Below, piece after piece: positions 7,716-15,247 of a stretch of DNA of 32,304 bases. The notes under the pieces are model-generated. The model saw only the letters and a program-made list of their open reading frames with translations. It had not been told where the DNA came from and made no database searches. Source of the stretch: Phycisphaerae bacterium (GTDB lineage Bacteria; Planctomycetota; Phycisphaerae; UBA1845); contig JAJDDV010000213.1 of NCBI GenBank assembly GCA_029260135.1, positions 1 through 32,304 on the forward strand. Reading direction: 5' to 3'. Made by a program: the position numbers and the translations under genes. Position 1 is the stretch's first letter; every line of letters starts with the position of its first letter.

Positions 7716-10700
7716 ATGCGGATCGGCCTTCATCGGACCTCATTGGCGTTAGTATCCGTTGTGTTTGCGTGTTCCTGCGCCGCGCCCGGCGACAGGGGCG
7801 CGGCGACGGCAGCGCAGGATTCGCCAACTGCACTGCAGGCTGTGGGATCCGCCGCAAGACCTCTCCTTCGGTTTCCGGACGTTCACGGCGAGATGATCGT
7901 TTTCGTGTCGGGGGAGGACATCTGGCGCGCGTCGACGAGCGGCGGTATGGCGACCCGCCTGACGATCCACGATGGCGCGGAGCGTTTCCCGAAGTTCTCG
8001 AAGGACGGGACGCTCATCGCGTTTACGGGTGATTACGACGGCAATACGGATGTCTACGTCATGAACGTGGACGGGGGTGACATTCGTCGGGTGACGTATC
8101 ATCCCGGCGGCGACGAGGTCATCGGCTGGCATCCGACGAAGAACAAGATTCTGTTCCGTTCGACGCGAGACAGCTACAGCCGTTTCGAGCGGCTTTACCT
8201 TGCTGGTCCTGATGGATCGGGTCTCGAGCCGCTGATTCTGCACGAGGCAGCGCAAGGCAGCTTTTCGCCGGACGGTGGCAAGATTGCCTACAACCGTGTG
8301 GCACGTGAGAACCGCACGTGGAAGCGCTATCGTGGCGGAAAGGCGCAGGAAGTCTACGTCTATGACTTCGCGACCGACCAAGACCGGAATCTGACGCAGT
8401 ACGACGGTACGGATCGGATTCCGATGTGGATCGGCGACAAGATCTACTTCAGTTCCGATCGGGATCGAGTGCTGAACCTCTACTCGGTAGATCCGGAGTC
8501 GGGTCGAATCGAACAGATCACGCGGCACGGAGAGTACGACGTCCGGCGTCCGAGCATGGGGGGCAGCAAGATCGTCTACGAACAGGCCGGGGCGATCTGG
8601 CTGCTGGATGTAGCGACGCACGAGACGCACGAGGTTCCCATCCGGATCGGTGCCGACGCGGCGGAGGCGCGGGCTTATCTCAAGGATGTCTCCGACGCGG
8701 TGACCGCCTTTGACTGTTCACCCACGGGGGCGCGGGCGTTGGTGGTCGCGCGCGGTGAGGTGTTCAGTGTTCCGAAGAAGGAGGGGCCTACGAGGAATCT
8801 ATCTCGTGACTGTGGCGCACGTGACAAGGACGCGGCCTGGTCTCCGGATGGCAAGCGTGTTGCGTATCTTTCGGACCGGAACGGGGAGTATGAAATCTAT
8901 CTGGTGGACCCGAAGGGCGAGGGAGAGGCGATTCGCCTGACGCATCACAAGGACGGGTATCGTCATACGCTTCGTTGGTCGCCTGACAGTCGGAAGATTG
9001 CGTTCGCCGATCAGACGTTGCGCTGCTACTTCCTTGATGTCGAGACGAAGGAGATTACCGAGGTCGACAAGGCTGAGTTTGAGAACGTCGACGTTTCACT
9101 GGACGTCAAGCCGATCTACGACTTCAACTGGTCGCCGGACAGCCGGTTTCTGGCTTACTCGAAGATGAACGCTGATTTGGTGTTTCAGGTGTTCATCTAT
9201 TCGCTCGAGGAGGGGCGGGCGCGTCAAGTGAGTGACGGTCTCTTCAGCGATTTCGGTCCGGTGTTTTCGGCCGACGGCGAACATCTGTTCTTCCTATCGA
9301 ACCGTCGGTTTAATCCGACGTTCTGTGATTTCGAGTGGGAGATGGTCTATAAGGACGTGGCGGGTGTGTATGTACTGACGTTGCGTAAGGACGGACCGGC
9401 GCTTCTTCCGCTTGAGAGCGACGAGGAACCGACAGCGTCGGACGACGACGAGCGTGAAGACGGCGACGAGAAGGGTGAGAGCGAGAACGGCGGTGAAGGC
9501 GACGAGGAGGATCGTGTCGCGATCGACTTTGACGGTCTGTCGTCGAGGATCGAAGCGTTGCCGCTTTCACCCGGGAACTACCGACGTTTGGGCGTGAACA
9601 AGTCGTCGCTTTTCTATCTGAATGCCGAGAAGGGGGATTTCAACCGGTTCGAATATCGGGGTACCGGTCCGATGACGCTGCACTCGTTTTCGTTCGACAA
9701 GCGGAAAGAGGCGACGGTGATCGAGAGGATCGACGGGTACAAGCTCTCGGCGGATGGAAAGAAGGTGGTCTATAAGAAGGGCAAGAGCGTTGGCATTATC
9801 GACGCGAGCGCGAAGGACTCGAAGGGCAAGAAGGTCGACCTATCCGGATTGAAGATGTGGCTTGATCCGAAGCTGGAGTGGCAGCAGATCTTCAATGAGG
9901 CCTGGCGGATGGAGCGCGACTTTTATTATGAGCCGGACATGCACGGTCTGGATTGGGAGGCGATGCGCAAGAAGTATGGCCGGCTGATTCCGCTGGCGAC
10001 GTGCCGGCAGGACATCCGGTTCATCGTCGGCGAGCTGATCGGCGAGTTGAATACGTCGCACACCTACGTTTTCGGTGGAGACCGGCGGCGGACGGCGGAT
10101 CGTGTGAATGTGGGCATGCTGGGGGTGGACTGGGAGATCGACGAGGCGGCGGACCGTTACCGGTTCAAGAGAATCTTCCGGGTGGTAGGCTGGACTCGTG
10201 GAATGTTTCCGCCGCTGGCCAGGTCTGGTGTTGATGTTCGCGAAGGTGATTATCTGTTGCGGGTGAATGGGCAGGAGGTCACGGCGGGTCGGAGTGTTTA
10301 CGCCTATTTTCAGGGGCTGGGTGGAAAGCGGGTCTCTCTGCTTGTCAATGACAAACCGACGGCAGAGGGGGCGAGGGAGTTCCTCGTGGAGCCGGCTCGG
10401 GGAGAGCGGACGCTGAGGTATTTGGATTGGGTGGAGCACAATCGGCAGGTGGTGGCGAAGGCGTCGGACGGTCAGATCGGGTACATTCACTTGCCGGATA
10501 CGTATACCCGGTCGGCTCGCGAGTTTCCGAAGTACTTCTATGGTCAAACGCGCAAGAAGGGTCTGGTTGTTGACGGGCGGTACAACGGTGGCGGGCTTGA
10601 TCCGGACATCTTTCTACAGCGGCTCGATAAGAAGTTGCTGACCTATTGGACGCGGCGATACTCGCACGATCAGACGACGCCGGCGGTGGTGACGAGGGCG

Positions 10701-11072
10701 CACCTGGCTTGCTTGACCAATCGTCAGGCTGGATCCGGTGGAGACATGCTGCCGATGGAGTTCAAGATTCGCGGCATGGGTCCTGTGATCGGTACGCGTT
10801 CGTGGGGAGGGTTGGTCGGTGTTTCGATGTTCGTGCGGTTGATTGACGGAGGCGGTCTGACGGCACCGGACTACAGGATCTACGACCGTAGCGGTAAGTG
10901 GATTGTCGAGAATGTCGGCGTCGCGCCGGATATCGAGGTGGACCTTCAAGCCGCGGAGATGGCACGGGGGTACGACGCGCAACTCATGAAAGCGGTTGAG
11001 GTCTTGATGAAGAAGATCGACGACGAGCCCAGACCCTGGCCTGGGCATGCGCCGTTTCCTGTGGATCGATGA
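7716..11072 (+). CDS. Tricorn-type protease homologue 1 (propeller - PDZ - S41 peptidase)
   Basis: This 1118-residue exported protein starts at ATG 7716, with GGAGGAG at 7701-7707. Its N-terminus is a signal peptide with Cys residues (VFACSCAAPG), possibly a lipoprotein. Residues about 45-560 hold repeated PD40/beta-propeller blades (FSKDGTLIAFTGDYDGNTDV; WSPDGKRVAYLSDRNGEYEI). An acidic linker follows at about 567-599. The C-terminal half has the Tricorn core, a PDZ region (VREGDYLLRVNGQEV) and the S41 fold. All four expected catalytic positions are present: Ser781-His782 in TSHTYVFGG, nucleophile Ser1007 in AGSGGDM, and Glu1065 in VENVGVAPD. By family it degrades peptides, here probably in the periplasm. 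A close paralogue lies at 20939-24262 with Gly instead of the first Ser. The ATP-grasp gene starts 80 nt downstream. I am sure of the family; substrates are unknown. Confidence 0.93.
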   Translation: MRIGLHRTSLALVSVVFACSCAAPGDRGAATAAQDSPTALQAVGSAARPLLRFPDVHGEMIVFVSGEDIWRASTSGGMATRLTIHDGAERFPKFSKDGTLIAFTGDYDGNTDVYVMNVDGGDIRRVTYHPGGDEVIGWHPTKNKILFRSTRDSYSRFERLYLAGPDGSGLEPLILHEAAQGSFSPDGGKIAYNRVARENRTWKRYRGGKAQEVYVYDFATDQDRNLTQYDGTDRIPMWIGDKIYFSSDRDRVLNLYSVDPESGRIEQITRHGEYDVRRPSMGGSKIVYEQAGAIWLLDVATHETHEVPIRIGADAAEARAYLKDVSDAVTAFDCSPTGARALVVARGEVFSVPKKEGPTRNLSRDCGARDKDAAWSPDGKRVAYLSDRNGEYEIYLVDPKGEGEAIRLTHHKDGYRHTLRWSPDSRKIAFADQTLRCYFLDVETKEITEVDKAEFENVDVSLDVKPIYDFNWSPDSRFLAYSKMNADLVFQVFIYSLEEGRARQVSDGLFSDFGPVFSADGEHLFFLSNRRFNPTFCDFEWEMVYKDVAGVYVLTLRKDGPALLPLESDEEPTASDDDEREDGDEKGESENGGEGDEEDRVAIDFDGLSSRIEALPLSPGNYRRLGVNKSSLFYLNAEKGDFNRFEYRGTGPMTLHSFSFDKRKEATVIERIDGYKLSADGKKVVYKKGKSVGIIDASAKDSKGKKVDLSGLKMWLDPKLEWQQIFNEAWRMERDFYYEPDMHGLDWEAMRKKYGRLIPLATCRQDIRFIVGELIGELNTSHTYVFGGDRRRTADRVNVGMLGVDWEIDEAADRYRFKRIFRVVGWTRGMFPPLARSGVDVREGDYLLRVNGQEVTAGRSVYAYFQGLGGKRVSLLVNDKPTAEGAREFLVEPARGERTLRYLDWVEHNRQVVAKASDGQIGYIHLPDTYTRSAREFPKYFYGQTRKKGLVVDGRYNGGGLDPDIFLQRLDKKLLTYWTRRYSHDQTTPAVVTRAHLACLTNRQAGSGGDMLPMEFKIRGMGPVIGTRSWGGLVGVSMFVRLIDGGGLTAPDYRIYDRSGKWIVENVGVAPDIEVDLQAAEMARGYDAQLMKAVEVLMKKIDDEPRPWPGHAPFPVDR

Positions 11073-11152
11073 TGCATACTTGGTCGCGGTGTTTTTGGCG
11101 CTGGGTCGAGCGGTTCAGCGCGGCGGTCTAACACTCGCTTGAGGGATGTTGC

Positions 11153-12025
11153 ATGGTGGTCGCGCTGGCGACATGTTCGAAACTGCCGAACTGGGAGGTG
11201 GATGACTCTCCCCTGCACGCTGCGCTTTCGCGATCCGGAGTGGAAGTGGTTCATCCGGCGTGGGATGACGCCTCGTTTGACTGGCGTAGCTGCGACGCCT
11301 GTTTGATTCGCACCACGTGGGATTATCAGGATCGTCGGGACGAGTTTCTCGATTGGGCTCGACGTGTTTCTTCCGTCGTACCGTTGTTCAATGACTTCGA
11401 GCTTGTACGCTGGAATACGGACAAGCATTACCTGCGCGATCTCGAGGCTCTTGGTGTCGGGATCGTTCCGACGGTGTGGATCGAGGCCGGCGAAACCGTG
11501 GATCTACGCGGTGTGTTGACGGACAGAGGCTGGGAGAGGGCCTTTCTCAAGCCGGTCATCGGGTCGACGTCCAGAGAGACGCTTCGGTTCGAAGCGAGCG
11601 AAGCAGGATTGTCGATTGCGGATCAACATCTCGATCGTTTGCTGGCGTCCGAGGCGATGATGCTTCAGCCGTACTTGTCGAGCGTGGAGACCGAGGGTGA
11701 GCTGTCGGCGATTTGGATCGACGGCGAGTTTACGCACTCCGTGCGAAAGAGAGCGGTGCCGGGTGATTACCGCGTTCAAGATGATTTCGGCGGTCGTGAC
11801 GAACCGGCTGTGCTCACCGAAGAGGAACTGGACCGGGCTCGTGGTATCGCGGAGAAGATCGAAGGGGAGTGGCTTTACGCGCGCGTGGACTTCCTTCGGG
11901 ACGATTCGGGTGCGCTACGGCTGAGTGAACTCGAGCTTGTGGAGCCGTCCCTGTTCTTCCGGCATGGTGGCCACGCGGCGGATCGGCTGGCGAGCGCGCT
12001 CTGCCGACGACTCGAGCGCGAATGA
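11153..12025 (+). CDS. ATP-grasp domain ligase
   Basis: This 290-residue soluble protein starts at ATG 11153 behind GAGGG (11141-11145). The N-terminal domain has the motif DACLIRTTWDYQDRRDEFLDW, typical of a small ATP-grasp family related to RimK and prokaryotic glutathione synthetase, and close in style to DcsG-like ligases. The nucleotide-binding lysine is probably Lys133 (FLKPVIGSTS). The magnesium-binding acidic residues lie in ARVDFLRDD (Asp246) and LSELELVEPSLFF (Glu259-Glu264). Such enzymes join a carboxylate to an amine or thiol through an acyl phosphate, using ATP. Only 42 nt separate it from the downstream aminotransferase, which suggests a two-step pathway making or using an amino-acid-derived amide. 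The substrate cannot be read from sequence. Confidence 0.85.
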   Translation: MVVALATCSKLPNWEVDDSPLHAALSRSGVEVVHPAWDDASFDWRSCDACLIRTTWDYQDRRDEFLDWARRVSSVVPLFNDFELVRWNTDKHYLRDLEALGVGIVPTVWIEAGETVDLRGVLTDRGWERAFLKPVIGSTSRETLRFEASEAGLSIADQHLDRLLASEAMMLQPYLSSVETEGELSAIWIDGEFTHSVRKRAVPGDYRVQDDFGGRDEPAVLTEEELDRARGIAEKIEGEWLYARVDFLRDDSGALRLSELELVEPSLFFRHGGHAADRLASALCRRLERE

Positions 12026-12067
12026 AACCGATGGACCGGGCAAGATTCTCGGAGAGGGTAAGCGACG

Positions 12068-13180
12068 ATGCAAATACCGACGTTTCAGATGGAGCGGATG
12101 CAGTCGTTGTGGGAGCATGTGGTCGAGATCGACCTTTCCGAGAGCGGTGTTGAGCCGATCCGTCTGCGAGACCTTCGCGAGATGGGTCTGGATGTCGAGG
12201 CTTTCGAAAACACGCGCCTGGGGTACAGCCAGACGAATGGGACGATCGCTCTGCGGCAGACGCTCTGCGAGCATTACGCCGGAGCGATGATCGACAACTT
12301 GCTCGTCACGAACGGTACGTCGGAGGCCAATTTTCTTGCGGCGCTCACGCTCCTTGGCGACGGCGATGAGGTGGTGTTCGAGACGCCCAACTACATGCAG
12401 ATGCACGCTCTTCCTTCGTTGTGGGGTGCGACGGTCAGGACTTTCTCGCTACGTGGCGATCATGGTTGGGAGCCCGATTGGGATGAGCTTCAGCGCGTCT
12501 TGTCTTCGCGCACGCGTTTCATTTACGTGACGAACCCGAATAATCCTACGGGTTCCATCCTCTCGAATGAGGCGATGGAGCGACTGGTTGATGCGGCTGC
12601 GTCCGTTGATGCCTACTTGGTCGCCGACGAGGTGTATCAGGGAGCGGAACTCGACGGGGAACTGACGCCGAGTTTCTGGGGGTTGTCCGATCGGGTGATC
12701 GTCAACGCGGGGCTGTCCAAGTCCTACGGCATTCCGGGCGCACGAATCGGGTGGATGGTTGCGCCGTCCGCGTTCATCGCTCACTGTTGGGCGAATCACG
12801 ACTACCTCACGATCGGGCCGAGCATGTTGAGCGATATGATTGCTCAGACGGCTGTCCGACCGGAGAACCGCAGGGCACTGCGGGAGCGGGCAGCGCGATA
12901 CCTCGGAAGGAACATGGCCCGGCTGAGCGAGTGGGTGGAGGGTTTCGACGGTCTTCTCGACTATTGGGTGCCTCAAGCGGGCGCCTTCGCCTTCGTCCGC
13001 TATCATCACGACCTATCGTCGGTCGAGTTTTGCGAAAGGCTTCGGAACAACCGCGATGTACTGATTGTGCCCGGGGCTTACCTCGGCATGGAGGGGTACC
13101 TGCGCATCGGCACGGGTGTTCCTCGTGAGGTCCTCGATCTGGGCTTGGCGCGAATCGGGGCGGAGTTTGCGGCGTTATGA
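12068..13180 (+). CDS. PLP-dependent aminotransferase, class I/II fold
   Basis: This 370-residue enzyme starts at ATG 12068 behind GGAGAGGG (12051-12058). It has the full set of fold-type I landmarks: NPNNPTG at 156-162, the pyridine-nitrogen aspartate Asp187 with Tyr190 in ADEVYQG, the Schiff-base lysine Lys218 in GLSKSYGIPGARIGW, and the carboxylate-binding Arg346 in GYLRIGTG. The length is slightly below the usual 390-400 residues because the N-terminal arm is short. It belongs to the broad aspartate/aromatic aminotransferase group (COG0436-like). It is probably cotranscribed with the ATP-grasp ligase 42 nt upstream, so it may supply or modify the amino substrate of that ligase. Beta-lyase or capreomycidine-synthase-like activity cannot be excluded. 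Confidence 0.88.
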   Translation: MQIPTFQMERMQSLWEHVVEIDLSESGVEPIRLRDLREMGLDVEAFENTRLGYSQTNGTIALRQTLCEHYAGAMIDNLLVTNGTSEANFLAALTLLGDGDEVVFETPNYMQMHALPSLWGATVRTFSLRGDHGWEPDWDELQRVLSSRTRFIYVTNPNNPTGSILSNEAMERLVDAAASVDAYLVADEVYQGAELDGELTPSFWGLSDRVIVNAGLSKSYGIPGARIGWMVAPSAFIAHCWANHDYLTIGPSMLSDMIAQTAVRPENRRALRERAARYLGRNMARLSEWVEGFDGLLDYWVPQAGAFAFVRYHHDLSSVEFCERLRNNRDVLIVPGAYLGMEGYLRIGTGVPREVLDLGLARIGAEFAAL

Positions 13181-13220
13181 GGTCGTGTCGTACCGAGGGG
13201 GGTGAACGGTTGCCTCTTGC

Positions 13221-14087
13221 TCAGCCGGAGGCGATGGCGACGCCGGCGAACGGGCGGATATGTCGCGTGAGGGCGTCCATCGTGGCGGGCTTCTTCAGGT
13301 CGAGCGGCAAGAAGACGCCGTGATTGTGTTCGCTTGCGAGGATGAGCATTCGATCGTGGATGACCTTGTAGCCTTGTTCCTGCGGCTGATGACCGCAGAT
13401 GAAGTAGTCGACGTCGAGCATCTCTTGTAGCGCTTCGAGGACGGCCTCCGTTTGATAGCGGCCCCACACGAGGGCATGTGCCGAACCGCGTTCTTGCAGG
13501 TCGAGTGTTTGTGTTGCGCGAGTTAACAGCGTCGGGTCGAAGGTGGCCAGATCTCGAGCGCTGGGAAGGGAGTGGGAAAGAAACACGCGGTTGGCTGTTC
13601 GACCCGCGAGGGCAAAGGCGAGAATGAATTCTTCCATCGCCGCGAGGACGTCGTCGCCGCCGGTTCCATAGGCTTCGAGGACACTGTCTTCGTAGGCCTG
13701 AGTGACGACGCGTCCGTTCTTGGTGATCTCGTGTCGCTGGACCTGGGCGAGTTCGTGGTTGCTCAGAAGAAAATGAATCTGATCGGGAAACTCGCATTTC
13801 CACCGTGCCACTTCGAGGAAGAGATGATGGGAGTTATCCTGCCCACCGAGGGTCTCTACATCTTCGTGGATGATTTCGTGCAGGACGACGTGGCGCGCGC
13901 CGGCGTGTTGCAGCGCGCAGTACTGTCGGAGCTTTTCGAAGTTGCGGCGGTGGCCGTGCAGATCACCGGTCATGACGACCTGGCCGTAGGGCGGAAAAAC
14001 CAGGAGCGATCCGTTCAGCAGGGGATCTTCCCGGGACAATCGAGCGGCCTCCTTGAATACCTCGGCGGCGGTGGCAGCGTTTGTCAT
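13221..14087 (-). CDS. PPP-fold metallophosphatase (Ser/Thr phosphatase-like), coupled to kinase
   Basis: This 288-residue soluble calcineurin-like phosphoesterase has the motifs in PPP order: GDLHGH (41-46), a replaced second motif HEIIHED (70-76) where GDxVDRG is expected, SNHE (109-112), SHS with His172, ALVWGRY, and CGHQ with His233. The fold and most metal ligands are kept, but the second-motif aspartate is replaced by Glu or His, so metal preference or activity may differ from classical PPP enzymes. Its ATG shares the sequence ATGA with the stop of the kinase gene (14084-14087), so translation is probably coupled. The natural inference is that it reverses phosphorylation by that kinase. 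An alternative is a nucleotide (Ap4A-type) phosphatase. Confidence 0.82.
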   Translation of the reverse strand: MTNAATAAEVFKEAARLSREDPLLNGSLLVFPPYGQVVMTGDLHGHRRNFEKLRQYCALQHAGARHVVLHEIIHEDVETLGGQDNSHHLFLEVARWKCEFPDQIHFLLSNHELAQVQRHEITKNGRVVTQAYEDSVLEAYGTGGDDVLAAMEEFILAFALAGRTANRVFLSHSLPSARDLATFDPTLLTRATQTLDLQERGSAHALVWGRYQTEAVLEALQEMLDVDYFICGHQPQEQGYKVIHDRMLILASEHNHGVFLPLDLKKPATMDALTRHIRPFAGVAIASG

Positions 14088-14992
14088 GCGTCATCCTCGG
14101 GCGAAGGGGCGTTTGCAGCGTCGATCATCGGTTGGGTCGCGTCGCCGACCTGCTGGCGAATGTCATCGCGGTATTTTCGCCACAGTTTCTGCACGACGGT
14201 CAGGCGAGACATCACTTGCTTCATATCGGCCGGGCGATCCGCGGGATTCTCTCGGCAGCATTCCATGACGAGCTGGGAAAGTGAAACGGGAATCTTCTGG
14301 TTGAGTGTGTTTGGCGCGACCGGTTTCTTCGATCGCGACTTCGTCATTCCCGGAATCGTGTCGATGCCCTGGATTTCCGTGGGATAGGTCTGCGACGTCA
14401 GCACCCAGTACATGGTTGCGCCGAGGTTGAAGACATCGGTCTGCTGGCTCAGCGGCAGCCGTCGAACCTGTTCGGGAGCGATATAGTCCGGTGTGCCCTG
14501 GATGCGCTCTTTGCGGTGGTGTATGGGGCAGGATTGTCCGAAGTCGATGATCTTCACGGCGCCGCCCTGGGCGACCATGATGTTCGTCGGTTTGATGTCG
14601 GTGTGCAGAAACCCGGCCTCGTGCATGGCGTCCAAGCCGGACGCGACGGCGTGGAACACCTTGAGGAACGTGTTGAGGCGGTTGGGTCTCGCCTTTTCGA
14701 GATCGAGCCCGTCGACCATCTCCATGATCAAGTACAGCTCTTTGACCTGTAACAGTTTGCGAACACGATGAAGGGCGTAGATTTGCCGCAGGGCGGCGTG
14801 GGCCAGCTTGCTACAGACCGAGTGCTCGTTTTCGGCCTGAGCGAAGAACCGTTCATCCTCCGGCGACTCGCGAACGATGTGCTTGATGGCGACGGTGCGG
14901 CTCGTCTTCGTCTCCACTGCGGAGAAGAGCTTGGAACCTGCACCGATTCCGATCTGCTTTACAATCCGGTAGCCGAGAAGATCAGCGGCCAA
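14084..14992 (-). CDS. Small soluble Ser/Thr protein kinase
   Basis: This 302-residue Hanks-type kinase is almost only a kinase domain. It has the glycine loop GIGAGS (15-20), the ATP lysine Lys37 in VAIK, catalytic loop HTDIKPTN (130-137, Asp132, Asn137), metal-binding DFG (150-152) and APE (172-174). The arginine before the catalytic aspartate is Thr, so it is a non-RD kinase and may not depend on activation-loop phosphorylation. No transmembrane segment or extracellular sensor is present, unlike many planctomycete kinases, so it acts in the cytoplasm. The start is TTG 14992 with AAAGGA/CAGG upstream; there is no later start before the glycine loop. The gene overlaps the phosphatase by 4 nt. 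Substrates are unknown. Confidence 0.9.
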   Translation of the reverse strand: MAADLLGYRIVKQIGIGAGSKLFSAVETKTSRTVAIKHIVRESPEDERFFAQAENEHSVCSKLAHAALRQIYALHRVRKLLQVKELYLIMEMVDGLDLEKARPNRLNTFLKVFHAVASGLDAMHEAGFLHTDIKPTNIMVAQGGAVKIIDFGQSCPIHHRKERIQGTPDYIAPEQVRRLPLSQQTDVFNLGATMYWVLTSQTYPTEIQGIDTIPGMTKSRSKKPVAPNTLNQKIPVSLSQLVMECCRENPADRPADMKQVMSRLTVVQKLWRKYRDDIRQQVGDATQPMIDAANAPSPEDDA

Positions 14993-15247
14993 TCAACCTG
15001 TCCTTTGTTCTTGTCCTACGTCGATTCCACTTTATCGGACGACCGCCTTCGCACGGCATGGACACGTCCACCACAGGCGTTCCGATGTCTCAACCGAGCT
15101 TGTCGGCTCGCGATACCCTTCGACACGACCGCGTTATCGGCGGTGACGGCACGGACTCGCACGACTCTCCCACTCCTCTTTCGGATGTGTCGCCGGTGAG
15201 CTTTGCCGGATTGTAGCGACGCGTGGTTTCGGTGCCAGTGCCCGGGT

